From: Burkholderiales bacterium
Lineage (GTDB): Bacteria > Pseudomonadota > Gammaproteobacteria > Burkholderiales > Burkholderiaceae_C
Direction: 5' to 3'
DNA: 54,708 nucleotides
Assembly (NCBI GenBank): GCA_005789825.1
Contig: SXWY01000154.1
Coordinates: 1 to 54,708 of the forward strand
Part shown: positions 26,292 through 34,383 of the stretch, piece by piece
Numbering within the stretch: the stretch's first letter is position 1
Layout of the letters: each line of letters starts with the position of its first letter
Program-made: the position numbers and the translations under genes
Notes under the pieces: generated by a model
What the model was told of the DNA's origin: nothing
Databases searched by the model: none
What the model saw: the letters and a program-made list of their open reading frames with translations, nothing else

Positions 26292-27431
26292 TTAACGCAC
26301 GTAGTCCTGGTTCAAATACGCGCCGATGCGCAATGCCTGTGCCCGGCTCACCGCGTTGGCGGGGGTGGGCAGACCGCTGCGGGCCGCCGGCGTGTTTTGC
26401 GCCAGCATCGATGAGTCATGCTTGCCCAGACGCTCCATGGCATTTTGGTAGAGGCCTTGCATGATGGAGTTGCGGGTGATGGGCGCGCTCTTGTCACGGT
26501 TGACATACAAATGTTGCGCTTGGGTACCGGCGATGTTCAAACTGGCATCGGGTGCTTTTTCGCGGCGCGCAGCCGGGGTGAGCACGGTCAGGTACAAATC
26601 GTCCAAACTGGTCGGGCCGCTGTTGCGCAAGCCGGTTTCGTCGAAATATTTGGACACCATGTCTAATTGTTCAAGCACACTGTGGCCCAAGATCGCTCTG
26701 GGGTTGCTGCCAAAGCCAGCGCTGGCCGCACCACGGTCAGGGCCATCGCAAAACTGGATGATGCCGTGGCAGCGGTTATTGGTCGCCTTGGGGTTCATGC
26801 CATCGCTTTCCATCAGGGTCAAACGGGCAAAGTCATCGGGTGCAAACTGGTATGTGCGCGACATGGTCAAAATTTTGTCAAACACTTTTTGACGGTCTTC
26901 GGTGGGGATGAAACCTTTGGCGACAGCACGGTCCAAGGTTTTTTGCAACACCGGGTGGTGTTGGTTGAATTGCGGCGGTGTTTGGCGCAACACCGACAAC
27001 GCATTCGGCGTTGGGACGGCTTGCACGGTGGCCGCGGTCGGGCCTGAAGCCAACTGAGGGCTGGACAAAGCCGCCAAATTCAAACGCTGGCCGGGGTAAA
27101 TACGGTCAGGGTTGGCCAGTCCGTTGGCGCGGGCAATGTCTTGTGCCAAACGTGCAGACTCGTTATGAGACACCGTTTTGCCCAGCGCTTGCATGTGATT
27201 TTTCACGATGCCGGTCAAAGTGTCGCCTTCTTTGACGGCCACGCTGGGCACTTGGGGATTGAGAATCGTCGATGAATTGACACTGTTTCGGGCTTGCAAT
27301 TGCGCCAAGGTTTGGGCAAAGCCGATGCGGGCGATATTGGCCTCCACCGTTTGCTTGGCCGTCATCGATGACGTATTTGGTGTTGTTAAATGGGTTTTGA
27401 CGAGTGCTTTGGAATCAATTGGGAAGTTCAT
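26292..27431 (-). CDS. LysM and lytic-transglycosylase-like protein, probable flagellar peptidoglycan hydrolase
   Basis: About 379 residues from the ATG at 27431. Residues about 65-120 form a LysM-like peptidoglycan-binding domain (VKEGDTLTGIVKNHM to IYPGQRLNL). Residues about 165-300 resemble an SLT/lysozyme-like fold, with LTLMESDGMNPKATNN placing a candidate catalytic Glu at 208 and a following HGIIQF strand. There is no clear signal peptide, so secretion through the flagellar export gate is possible, as for FlgJ and SltF-type proteins. It lies between flgA and flgB, and FlgJ here lacks its own muramidase. An alternative ATG lies 33 bp upstream; the frame continues open far into flgA on the other strand but that part is not coding. 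Confidence 0.72.
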   Translation of the reverse strand: MNFPIDSKALVKTHLTTPNTSSMTAKQTVEANIARIGFAQTLAQLQARNSVNSSTILNPQVPSVAVKEGDTLTGIVKNHMQALGKTVSHNESARLAQDIARANGLANPDRIYPGQRLNLAALSSPQLASGPTAATVQAVPTPNALSVLRQTPPQFNQHHPVLQKTLDRAVAKGFIPTEDRQKVFDKILTMSRTYQFAPDDFARLTLMESDGMNPKATNNRCHGIIQFCDGPDRGAASAGFGSNPRAILGHSVLEQLDMVSKYFDETGLRNSGPTSLDDLYLTVLTPAARREKAPDASLNIAGTQAQHLYVNRDKSAPITRNSIMQGLYQNAMERLGKHDSSMLAQNTPAARSGLPTPANAVSRAQALRIGAYLNQDYVR

Positions 27432-27458
27432 TTGGCGCTCAGCAAGTTGAAAATTGGT

Positions 27459-27474
27459 TGGCATCGAAATTGCA
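27459..27474 (+). promoter_or_regulatory. Sigma54 (RpoN) promoter of flgA-flgM-flgN
   Basis: TGGCATCGAAATTGCA has the invariant GG and GC 10 nt apart and TTGCA at -12; it differs from the -24 consensus by one base. It lies about 60 bp upstream of the flgA start, in the divergent gap to the muramidase gene. Confidence 0.87.
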
Positions 27475-27530
27475 TCGGGTATGAGGCTGACGCCAAAAAC
27501 GTCAAAACTTTCACACTCTTGGAGACCATC

Positions 27531-28310
27531 TTGCAAATGCTGTGCCGAACTTTTCAAACAGGTCAAAAAACCGGGCTGATTGCCTTGGGTTGTGCCACTG
27601 CCTTGCTTGGCACGGTGTGGCAACAGGCCGGTGCACAAAACTTGCCCGCCACCAACCCAGGTTGGGCTGCGGTGGAGCAAGGTGCCAAGCAATTTGTCAT
27701 GGACACCTACAAACTGGATGCGGCCCTGGTCACCATCCAACCCATGGACAGCCGCATCAAAATGAACACCTGTGCGCAAGAGATTGCGTTTGACCAGCCC
27801 TATGGCAACAAAAACAGCGTGCGTGCCCGTTGTGCCCAACCTGTTTGGCAGCATTTTGTGATGGTGCAGGTCAAAACCGGTTTTGGCGCCCAAATTACCG
27901 CAGCCACGCCCAGCAACACGGTCGGCAAAATGGTCTGGGTCTCCACCCAATCCATCAAACGCGGCACCAGCTTGCAGCCGGGCATGTTCAAGACCACTGA
28001 AATCCAAGTGCCTGCGCATGAAACCCGTTTCGTCAGCGACGAAAAGGACATGGCAAACTCCGAGCTGTTGCGTGACCTGCCTGCCAACACCCCGCTCAAA
28101 ATGCAGGACCTGAAACCCGCCACCATGGTGCGTCGCGGCCAACAAGTCACCGTGGCCGTGGGCGGCGAAGGCAAAGGCTTTTTGATCACCGTCAAAGCAG
28201 AAGCCCAGCAAGATGGCTTGCTGGGCGAGCAAATTCGCTTGAAAAACCCGGAATCGGGTCGATCATTGACCGCAGTGGTCACGGGCGTGAATATGGCTCG
28301 CGGGCTTTAA
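27531..28310 (+). CDS. flgA: Flagellar P-ring assembly chaperone FlgA
   Basis: About 260 residues. After a hydrophobic export signal (LIALGCATALLGTVWQQAGA) the mature protein has the SAF-like/ChapFlgA C-terminal domain. Its typical text is WVSTQSIKRGTSLQPGMFK, LRDLPANTPLKMQDLKPA, RRGQQVTVAV and the ending SGRSLTAVVTGVNMA. FlgA assists P-ring assembly in the periplasm. The start is either TTG at 27531 (GGAG 6 nt upstream) or ATG at 27537 (GGAG 12 nt upstream); the first has the better spacing. A longer open frame upstream overlaps the promoter and is rejected. It is the first gene of flgA-flgM-flgN. Confidence 0.9.
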   Translation: MQMLCRTFQTGQKTGLIALGCATALLGTVWQQAGAQNLPATNPGWAAVEQGAKQFVMDTYKLDAALVTIQPMDSRIKMNTCAQEIAFDQPYGNKNSVRARCAQPVWQHFVMVQVKTGFGAQITAATPSNTVGKMVWVSTQSIKRGTSLQPGMFKTTEIQVPAHETRFVSDEKDMANSELLRDLPANTPLKMQDLKPATMVRRGQQVTVAVGGEGKGFLITVKAEAQQDGLLGEQIRLKNPESGRSLTAVVTGVNMARGL

Positions 28311-28364
28311 AGGAATACAAAATGTTTCATTCAGATACCCAGAAAAGTTTTTTCATCCAAAGCC

Positions 28365-28391
28365 TCAAGAACAATGGGCTCGGGTCGATAC
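28365..28391 (+). promoter_or_regulatory. Candidate FliA (sigma28) promoter of flgM
   Basis: TCAAGAAC (28365-28372), 11 nt and GTCGATAC (28384-28391) match sigma28 weakly at -35 and at 6 of 8 positions at -10. An overlapping alternative is AAAAGTTT, 11 nt, GCCTCAAG slightly upstream. The 134-bp gap between flgA and flgM and the known late expression of flgM in other bacteria make a promoter here likely; which element is used is unclear. Confidence 0.45.
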
Positions 28392-28444
28392 CAACGATAC
28401 CGAGTCAAAAGTTTTGTACTCTCGTTTGAACACAAGGAAGCCAC

Positions 28445-28759
28445 ATGTCTGATCCTATTTCTAACAACCCAAACCGCTTATCCAGCGCGGCGGCAGCCAA
28501 CCGCACCACGCTGGAGAAGGTGGCAAAAAAACCCGAACCCGCTGCTGCACCCACCAGCGAAGCCAAGGCGCCCGCACGCAAGCCAGAAAGCGATTCCGTG
28601 AACCTCAATAACGTCAAAGAACGCATCGATGCCCAACCCGACTTCGACCGTGCCAAGGTGGATTCGATCAAGGCCGCGCTGCAAGAAGGCAACTACCCGG
28701 TCAATCCACGCCGCATTGCCGAAAACTTTGTCTCGCTCGAAAAACTGATCCAAGGCTAA
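28445..28759 (+). CDS. flgM: Anti-sigma28 factor FlgM
   Basis: A 104-residue FlgM. The N-terminal half is low-complexity and Ala/Pro-rich, consistent with a disordered, exportable segment. The C-terminal half carries the FliA-binding helices: DSVNLNNVKERIDAQPDF, then RAKVDSIKAALQEGNYPV and RRIAENFVSLEKLI. FlgM holds FliA inactive until it is exported through the completed hook. An AAGGAAG-like ribosome site precedes the ATG. flgN follows after 9 bp. Confidence 0.92.
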   Translation: MSDPISNNPNRLSSAAAANRTTLEKVAKKPEPAAAPTSEAKAPARKPESDSVNLNNVKERIDAQPDFDRAKVDSIKAALQEGNYPVNPRRIAENFVSLEKLIQG

Positions 28760-28768
28760 AAGCTGACC

Positions 28769-29191
28769 ATGACTGACACACTGGCCATTGACGAAGCCAA
28801 CACATTGCAAGAAGCTGATGCATTGGTAGACCAGCTGGCCGAGTTGCTCGAACAAGAATTCGAAGCACTCAAAGTGCAAGACTTGGACCAGTTTGAAGTG
28901 TTGCTGAGCGGCAAAAACCATTTGCTTTCAGAACTCACGCGGCTCACCGGCGTCACGCAATTGAACGATGCGGACAAGCTGGGGGCGCACTGGAACAACT
29001 TCCGCACCCGGATGTTGCAATGCCGGGACATGCACCGCCGCAACGAAATATTGATCATGCGCAAACTCGACGCCATCCGTGGTGCGCTCGAGAGCTTGAA
29101 TGTGAACGAGGCCACCAGCCCGGTCGAGGTTTACGACCGTTTGGGCCAAATCAAACGCATACGCCGCTTACGGGGCTTTACCGAAGTTTGA
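28769..29191 (+). CDS. flgN: FlgN-type export chaperone
   Basis: A 140-residue, largely alpha-helical acidic protein with heptad-like patterning (QLAELLEQEFEALKVQDLDQ and the C-terminal YDRLGQIKRIRR). Helical content, size and position directly after flgM identify it as FlgN, the chaperone of FlgK and FlgL. The 3' end overlaps the convergent FlhB-C-like gene by 24 bp. FlgN families are weakly conserved, so context carries much of the assignment. Confidence 0.85.
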   Translation: MTDTLAIDEANTLQEADALVDQLAELLEQEFEALKVQDLDQFEVLLSGKNHLLSELTRLTGVTQLNDADKLGAHWNNFRTRMLQCRDMHRRNEILIMRKLDAIRGALESLNVNEATSPVEVYDRLGQIKRIRRLRGFTEV

Positions 29192-29482
29192 TGGCGTTTT
29201 TTCGCTGGCCTGCACCTGCTCATCGCCAGGCTGCATGCCCTTGAGCCAATACACCCAAGACAAAATCACGGCCACGGCGGTGTACATGTCTTGCGTGATT
29301 TCCTCCCCCACATCGAGTTTGCTGAGCAAGGCCAGCAGTTGCGGATCTTCCGCCACATAAATGCCTTGGCGCTTGGCTTCTTCGATGATGCGGCGAGCCA
29401 ATTCGGCCTGCCCTTTGGCCACCACACGCGGCGTTTTGCGCTGTCCGTATTCCAGGGCAATGGCTTCAAATGGCGTTTTCAT
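29168..29482 (-). CDS. FlhB C-terminal-domain-like protein (FhlB/YlqH type)
   Basis: About 104 residues corresponding to the cytoplasmic C-terminal domain of FlhB without membrane segments. Visible are IALEYGQRKTPRVVAKGQ, a helix RRIIEEAKRQGIYVAEDP as in the FlhB region after the cleavage loop, and LLALLSKLDVGEEITQDMY. The NPTH autocleavage motif is absent. Such free-standing proteins occur in flagellar loci and are often paired with a FliK-like gene, as here (Bacillus ylqG-ylqH is a precedent). The start at 29482 was chosen because homology begins there; the frame extends further upstream into the previous gene. Confidence 0.8.
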   Translation of the reverse strand: MKTPFEAIALEYGQRKTPRVVAKGQAELARRIIEEAKRQGIYVAEDPQLLALLSKLDVGEEITQDMYTAVAVILSWVYWLKGMQPGDEQVQASEKTPSNFGKAP

Positions 29483-29495
29483 GGGCAAACCGCGC

Positions 29496-30626
29496 TCAGG
29501 CTTGGGTATCGATGACAGAACCCCGACTGCCCGAGGCTTCGGAGGCGCGGACCAAGGGTCTGGCGGCATGGAATATTTGGAACGATTTCAGGTTCAACCC
29601 TGCCGCACCCAGTTCCAGCCCAAGTTCGGTGGCGCGTTGTTTGGCCATGCCAGCCACGTCGCCGCGCAATGCCCACATCACCAAATCGACCGCGCTGCCT
29701 TGGGTGATGGTGGTGTTGAGCCAAATTTCACCCAGCAAGCGACTGCGTGAATGGATGTCCACGGTCAAAGGCGGCTCCTCTTGGTTGGGTTTGCGCTCAG
29801 GTCTTTGAAAATGCAAATCCACGGGCTCGTGGTCGATAAACGGCAACACCACATGCAAAGACAGCTCGCCGTTGAGCCATTTTTGGGCGGCCTGTGCTTG
29901 TGCCGATTCGAGCTCGCGCAAGGCTTGTTCCAACTCGGCAGTGTCTTTGGGGCCCAAGCCTGCGACGGTCTCTTGCTGCAACAACGCCAGCATGTGTTTG
30001 ATGATGGACTTGGGGTCATCGTTCGCGGGCAGTCCTTGGGCGAGCAGATGTTCCGTGCTGCGGGCTTGGCCAGACACCAAGCGCTTGAGCGTGAACGGGT
30101 TCATTTGCGCCATGGAACTGCGTTGCTGCAGCAAACGCTTGACCATGTCCGAGAACTCGCCCTGCCCGCTCAGGTTGCGCAGCCCCAGCCCCGCCAACAT
30201 GCGGGTGAAGCTCTCGAACCCAGTGGGTTGGGTCAACAACAAACCCAAGGCGGTGCTGGGTAAATTCAACGCTGGGTTGATGGCAGGGGGTTGGTTCAAG
30301 CCAAAAGCCGCTGATGCGGGGGTGGCGGTGGAGGTTTGCCCGCTGGGATACGACTGAATCAAAAACCCCCAACTGCCTGCGTTTTGGCTGACCCTTAAAA
30401 AAGGTTTGTCGCCGTCTTTGAGCACCCAACCATTGGGCAATTCAAAGAAAAAATCCTTGACCCACAACCTCACCCTTTGGTCGCGTATCTCGGCAGTCGC
30501 CTGCACGATTTGGCCATCGCGCAAGCCCAACTGTTGGGCCACAGGTGTTTGCACCCATTGGCCACGGGTGTCCATTTGTACCGCGGGTAAACGGGTACTG
30601 GCAGAGACGGCGTCTGGGCCGAGCAT
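29496..30626 (-). CDS. FliK-like hook-length-control family protein
   Basis: A 376-residue protein without signal peptide. The C-terminal third resembles a Flg_hook/FliK-C domain: NGELSLHVVLPFIDHEPVDL, then PPLTVDIHSRSRLLGEIWLN, and TTITQGSAVDLVMWALR. The N-terminal half is Gln/Pro-rich and poorly conserved. It is followed after 13 bp by the FlhB-C-like gene, the same pairing seen for ylqG-ylqH in Bacillus. A canonical FliK is encoded separately at 43044-44744, so this would be a second, FliK-type factor. It may adjust hook length or export switching, but this is inference. Confidence 0.65.
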   Translation of the reverse strand: MLGPDAVSASTRLPAVQMDTRGQWVQTPVAQQLGLRDGQIVQATAEIRDQRVRLWVKDFFFELPNGWVLKDGDKPFLRVSQNAGSWGFLIQSYPSGQTSTATPASAAFGLNQPPAINPALNLPSTALGLLLTQPTGFESFTRMLAGLGLRNLSGQGEFSDMVKRLLQQRSSMAQMNPFTLKRLVSGQARSTEHLLAQGLPANDDPKSIIKHMLALLQQETVAGLGPKDTAELEQALRELESAQAQAAQKWLNGELSLHVVLPFIDHEPVDLHFQRPERKPNQEEPPLTVDIHSRSRLLGEIWLNTTITQGSAVDLVMWALRGDVAGMAKQRATELGLELGAAGLNLKSFQIFHAARPLVRASEASGSRGSVIDTQA

Positions 30627-30665
30627 GCTGTGTGTCCTTGCCTGCCGAGCAGCGTCGGCCAGTGA

Positions 30666-31382
30666 TCAGGGGTAACGCACCCAATGGCGTTTGGGATCTT
30701 GCAACGCCATATTGTGACCCGCGCTGTGCGCAGCCGCCCCGCCACCACCGGCGGGTTGGGCAGGGGTGGACACAGGTGCGGCTGCCGCGACCGCCATGGC
30801 AGGCGGCGGCACACTGGCTGGGCTGTCATTTTTGCTGGCGACCGGTGCCATCGCAGGCATCAACAGTTTTCTGCTCAGCTCCAGCGGGTCTGGCAAAGAC
30901 AAGTTGCTGCCAATGACCAGCGACTTGGCACTGCCTTTGGGAAACGCAGTGGGGTTGTTTTGTACCAAAGCATCGCGCAACACATCGGCACGCAAGGGCG
31001 ATGCGGGATAAAACTTTTGCAGAATTTTTTCAACCGTGTCACCTTTGCGGGTGATGTAGTTGCCCATCTCGGGCAAGCCGCTCAGATCTCGAGCGGGGGC
31101 ACTGGGTGCCTTTGCCGCAGGTTTGGCTGGCGCAGAGGCTTCAGATTTGGCGGGAGGCAAATTCACCGATTTGACGTCGCGGCTGGTCACGGCCTCAGAT
31201 TTTGGCGCACCCTTTTTCACCGGATCCGGTTTGGCATTTTCCACCGCAACCACCGGTTCGCCATCAGCCAGCATCTTGGGCAATTCCAAGGGCGGTTGCT
31301 TGTTGGATTCATTGGCACCGACCCATCCATGGCTGACAACCAACATCAATGCCAAGAACTGTGAACGTTTAGACAACAACAT
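30666..31382 (-). CDS. Secreted LysM/FimV-like protein in the flgP-flgT operon
   Basis: A 238-residue protein with a signal peptide of about 23 residues (ALMLVVSHGWVGA). A Pro/Ala/Lys-rich linker follows. Residues about 108-165 form a LysM-like domain resembling the FimV N-terminal repeat, including YITRKGDTVEKILQKFY and LRDALVQNNPTAFPKGSAKS. The C-terminal tail is Ala/Pro/Gly-rich. AGGAG lies 6 nt before the ATG. Between flgT-like and FliK-like genes, a role in anchoring an outer-ring element to peptidoglycan is plausible. I know no exact named homologue. Confidence 0.65.
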   Translation of the reverse strand: MLLSKRSQFLALMLVVSHGWVGANESNKQPPLELPKMLADGEPVVAVENAKPDPVKKGAPKSEAVTSRDVKSVNLPPAKSEASAPAKPAAKAPSAPARDLSGLPEMGNYITRKGDTVEKILQKFYPASPLRADVLRDALVQNNPTAFPKGSAKSLVIGSNLSLPDPLELSRKLLMPAMAPVASKNDSPASVPPPAMAVAAAAPVSTPAQPAGGGGAAAHSAGHNMALQDPKRHWVRYP

Positions 31383-31401
31383 GAAAAACTCCTGAATCCA
31401 T

Positions 31402-32475
31402 TCAAGGCATGTAGGGCACGGCCATCCATTGGGACGGGTTGTTTATTTTGGCCGAAGTTTTTAATTTCACTTCGGCGGCATATTCGCTGACAGACACCAC
31501 CTCGCCCATGGCCAAGTTGTCCAGGGCACGCGGCTCCAAGGCACGCGACGGCAACTGGTCTTTGTCGGTCAACACCACGCTGGCACCCACCTTCAAACCG
31601 CTGCCACTGCCGCCAGCAATGCGCACACTGTCTTGGCGGATTTTCAACACTTCAAACTGCGGCACGCGGCAAGACAGCACCCGCTCCATGCCTTGCGACA
31701 AGGTTTGCACAGCGGCCTGGATTTGAGCCAAGACGGCCGGCTCAAGCGGTCGGCTGGTGGCAGACACCAACGCGGGTTGGTAGATGGTGATTTTTTGCGT
31801 GGCTTGGTAGAGCGATATGCCTTGCAGACGCGACACCAGTTCCCAACGGATCTCGTAGGCGTTTGACAGGTACACCGAGTCGCGCCCTGGCACCACACTC
31901 ACACGCAACTGCCAAGGCACGTGTTGTTCACCTTGACCCACCAACAAACGCTCGTAGGTGTCTGCGACATATTTGCGTTCGTTCAAGCGCCACACGCCCG
32001 ATTGCTGGCCCGCCAGCATGGCCATTTTTCGCAATTGGAATTCCACTTGCTGGGCTTCGTACTGGTAGGCCGCCGACATGGGCACGCTGGCCGATTCCCA
32101 CGTCATCTGGTGCCACACGGGTGATGGCGAGGGCTTGCAACCGTTGGCTGGAATCGGTTTGCTGCTGTCGAGCACCACAGCGGCAGCCGCTTGTGTGTCC
32201 ATGTCGCGGCCGTAAGCCATGACCCGCACACCGCGCACTTCCATGCCGGTCACAAAGCTGCTGGATTCTCTGAGCACACCGTTGCCATCGATGAAGGAAC
32301 TCGCGCGGACCTCTGTGGGGCCCTCCATGGCGCGTTTGACCAAGGCTTCACGGATCGCGTCGAGCCGCTGTTGCGGGCTCAAGGGGTTGGCCAAGACTGG
32401 CAGCGCCAGACCCCAGCACAGCCACACCGCCACCGACCAACTTGAACGCCTGTCCATCACCGTTTTCATGGCCAT
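31402..32475 (-). CDS. flgT: FlgT-like flagellar H-ring / assembly protein
   Basis: A 357-residue exported protein with a signal peptide (VAVWLCWGLALPVLA). The organisation resembles FlgT: an N-terminal domain around LVKRAMEGPTEVRASSFIDG and FVTGMEVRGVRVMAYG, a middle beta-rich domain, and a C-terminal domain with GLKVGASVVLTDKDQ and EVVSVSEYAAEVKLK. FlgT forms the H ring around the LP ring in Vibrio. It follows flgP by 4 bp. The three closely spaced Met codons at the start leave the first residue uncertain. The symbol is given by resemblance and by neighbouring flgP. Confidence 0.72.
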   Translation of the reverse strand: MAMKTVMDRRSSWSVAVWLCWGLALPVLANPLSPQQRLDAIREALVKRAMEGPTEVRASSFIDGNGVLRESSSFVTGMEVRGVRVMAYGRDMDTQAAAAVVLDSSKPIPANGCKPSPSPVWHQMTWESASVPMSAAYQYEAQQVEFQLRKMAMLAGQQSGVWRLNERKYVADTYERLLVGQGEQHVPWQLRVSVVPGRDSVYLSNAYEIRWELVSRLQGISLYQATQKITIYQPALVSATSRPLEPAVLAQIQAAVQTLSQGMERVLSCRVPQFEVLKIRQDSVRIAGGSGSGLKVGASVVLTDKDQLPSRALEPRALDNLAMGEVVSVSEYAAEVKLKTSAKINNPSQWMAVPYMP

Positions 32476-32479
32476 GCCG

Positions 32480-33022
32480 TCAACGGTTGTTGCGTGAAGC
32501 GACTTGCGTCAAATACAGCATGCGCAAATCTTGCACCGCATTGCGGTCCAGCGACAAAGTGGTTTCGTAGGTGTCGTCACCTACCGGTGTGATGCTGACC
32601 AATGTCGCGCCATAAATCACCCCTTCAACGCGTGTGCGGAAAGTGTCGTTCAACACGGTCATGTCGGCCACGGTGGTGGTCGCATCCAATTGCTGTCCAT
32701 ACACCTGTTCGGTCAAGGCGCGGTAAGCATCGAGTTTGGAGGCGCGAATCGCCAGCAAACGCTGTTGCGCTGGGTTCTTGTGGTTTTGTATGCTGATCAC
32801 CGCGTAACCCGTGGCCACCATGGTTTCTTTGCGCTCGAGCATCGGTGTGATCATCGATGCAGGGGACGTCTCAGAAGCCGACTGCATGGTTTTCGCAGCA
32901 GCCGCCGGTGCTGGTGTTGCAACCGTCACCACGGGCGCGGGTGCGGCGGCATAAGGGCGAATGGATTCGCAGGCTGTCAATGAAGCCATCGCAACCAGCG
33001 ACAAAGTCAAACGGTAAAACAT
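32480..33022 (-). CDS. flgP: FlgP-like LPP20-family lipoprotein
   Basis: About 180 residues. The lipobox SLTAC places the lipidated Cys at residue 18. An Ala/Pro-rich linker is followed by the LPP20/FlgP core: ATGYAVISIQNHKNPAQQRL, then AIRASKLDAYRALTEQVYGQ and the late VEGVIYGATLVSITPVGDDT. The ATG at 33022 was chosen because GAGAGGA lies upstream and the signal peptide begins there; the longer frame from 33064 puts unrelated residues before it. FlgP is an outer-membrane flagellar protein in Vibrio and Campylobacter. It heads the minus-strand operon that includes flgT-like. Confidence 0.75.
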   Translation of the reverse strand: MFYRLTLSLVAMASLTACESIRPYAAAPAPVVTVATPAPAAAAKTMQSASETSPASMITPMLERKETMVATGYAVISIQNHKNPAQQRLLAIRASKLDAYRALTEQVYGQQLDATTTVADMTVLNDTFRTRVEGVIYGATLVSITPVGDDTYETTLSLDRNAVQDLRMLYLTQVASRNNR

Positions 33023-33199
33023 GGTGATTTCCTCTCTGTGTGAAGCAATCGGTGACCGGCTCATCCAGGCACCATTGATTCATGGGGTACATGCACAGAA
33101 TCGACCGCTTGGTCATCTTCTTTAAAAACAAATCCCTGTGTGGTCCGAATACTTTTGGCGACTTGCCAGCAGCATGGCATCAGCGACAATCCTCAGCGC

Positions 33200-34324
33200 A
33201 TGAAGTCGCAATCTTTTTTCATTGGTAACAGCCCTATTGCGCAAGCCTTGCGCCGCTTGGTTTCGACCATCGCCAACTCCAATGCCACCGTGTTGATCAC
33301 CGGTGAAAGTGGCACCGGCAAAGAACTTTTAGCCCGCTCCTTGCATGAGCAATCCGACCGCGTGGGCGGCGCGTTTGTACCCATTAACTGTTCAGCCATT
33401 CCCAAAGAATTACTCGAAAGTGAACTCTTCGGTCACCGCAAAGGTTCTTTCACCGGCGCTGTCGCTGACCGCATCGGACGCTTCGAATTGGCCCATGGTG
33501 GCACCATCTTTTTGGACGAAATCGGCGACATGTCACTCGACATGCAAGTCAAATTGTTGCGCGTGCTGCAAGAGCGGTTGATCGACCCGGTCGGTGCCAC
33601 ACGCCAAGTGCCTATCGATGTTCGTGTCATTGCCGCCACACACCGGGATTTAGAAGCAGAAATACAAGCCGGCCGTTTTCGCGAAGACTTGTACTATCGG
33701 CTTAATGTGTTGCCGGTGGTCACGCCACCTTTGCGTGAACGCAAAGAGGACATTCCTGAACTGCTGCGTTTTTACGCCAGCCATTACAAACTGGGCCACA
33801 CGCAAGCGGTGCGTTTTTCAACCGATTTTTTGCAAGCCTTGGTGGACTATCCCTGGCCCGGCAATGTGCGCGAATTGTGCAACCTGATTGACCGCTTCAG
33901 CACGCTGTATGCCGGACAAGAGTTGGACTTGCGTGCGATTCCGGCCAATTTATTGCCCAAGGCACTGGTGCCAATACAAGCCGAGTTGCTCGAGCGCAGC
34001 GGGCCCGCCACTTTGCAGGAAATGAGTTTGCCGCCCGAGGTGCTGGCCGAGATGCAAGCCGCTGAAGCGGCAAGCCCCATGGTCGACCAGCCCGAGCCAC
34101 AGGACAACGACATAGAAAGCATCATCATGTTGGCGCAAGGCATGCCGCATTTGCCGCCTGAAGGCATGTCGTTGAAAGACCGCCTGGCCGAGATAGAGCG
34201 CAACATCATCGAGCAAGCGCTAGAGCGCTCGCAAGGCAATGTGTCGCGCACTGCCAAGCTGCTCAATTTACAGCGCACCACGTTGATTGAAAAAATCAAC
34301 AAATACGAGCTGCGCACGGCTTAA
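33200..34324 (+). CDS. Sigma54-dependent flagellar activator (FleQ/FlrC/FlgR type) lacking a receiver domain
   Basis: 374 residues from the ATG at 33200. Nearly the whole protein is the sigma54 AAA+ domain: Walker A GESGTGKE at about 35-42, the sigma54-contact loop as GSFTGA at 82-87 (normally GAFTGA), and Walker B GGTIFLDEIGD near 100-110. The arginine-finger region REDLYYRLNV and WPGNVREL follow. A Fis-type helix-turn-helix ends the protein (GNVSRTAKLLNLQRTTLIEK). There is no N-terminal receiver, PAS or FleQ domain. An alternative GTG start at 33140 would add 20 unrecognised residues; neither start has a clear ribosome site. It is the likely activator of the sigma54 promoters before flgB, flgA and flhA. 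Confidence 0.85.
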   Translation: MKSQSFFIGNSPIAQALRRLVSTIANSNATVLITGESGTGKELLARSLHEQSDRVGGAFVPINCSAIPKELLESELFGHRKGSFTGAVADRIGRFELAHGGTIFLDEIGDMSLDMQVKLLRVLQERLIDPVGATRQVPIDVRVIAATHRDLEAEIQAGRFREDLYYRLNVLPVVTPPLRERKEDIPELLRFYASHYKLGHTQAVRFSTDFLQALVDYPWPGNVRELCNLIDRFSTLYAGQELDLRAIPANLLPKALVPIQAELLERSGPATLQEMSLPPEVLAEMQAAEAASPMVDQPEPQDNDIESIIMLAQGMPHLPPEGMSLKDRLAEIERNIIEQALERSQGNVSRTAKLLNLQRTTLIEKINKYELRTA

Positions 34325-34383
34325 AGCCTTTCACACAACACTCACCTTGGGCCATTCAGCCCCAAGCCCGCCTTGTGCCTAGG

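Noticed and set aside
27432-28232. Long minus-strand open frame extending the muramidase gene across flgA
   Set aside because: It is the shadow of flgA: no domain matches upstream of 27431, and flgA on the plus strand has its own sigma54 promoter and recognisable domains.
33092-33107. Sigma54 promoter upstream of flgP on the minus strand
   Set aside because: GG and GC have the right spacing, but the remaining -24/-12 bases agree poorly (CGGTC and TGTGC), which can occur by chance.
34346-34366. Terminator between the sigma54 activator and motB
   Set aside because: A 6-bp CTTGGG/CCCAAG hairpin is present, but no run of T follows on either strand.
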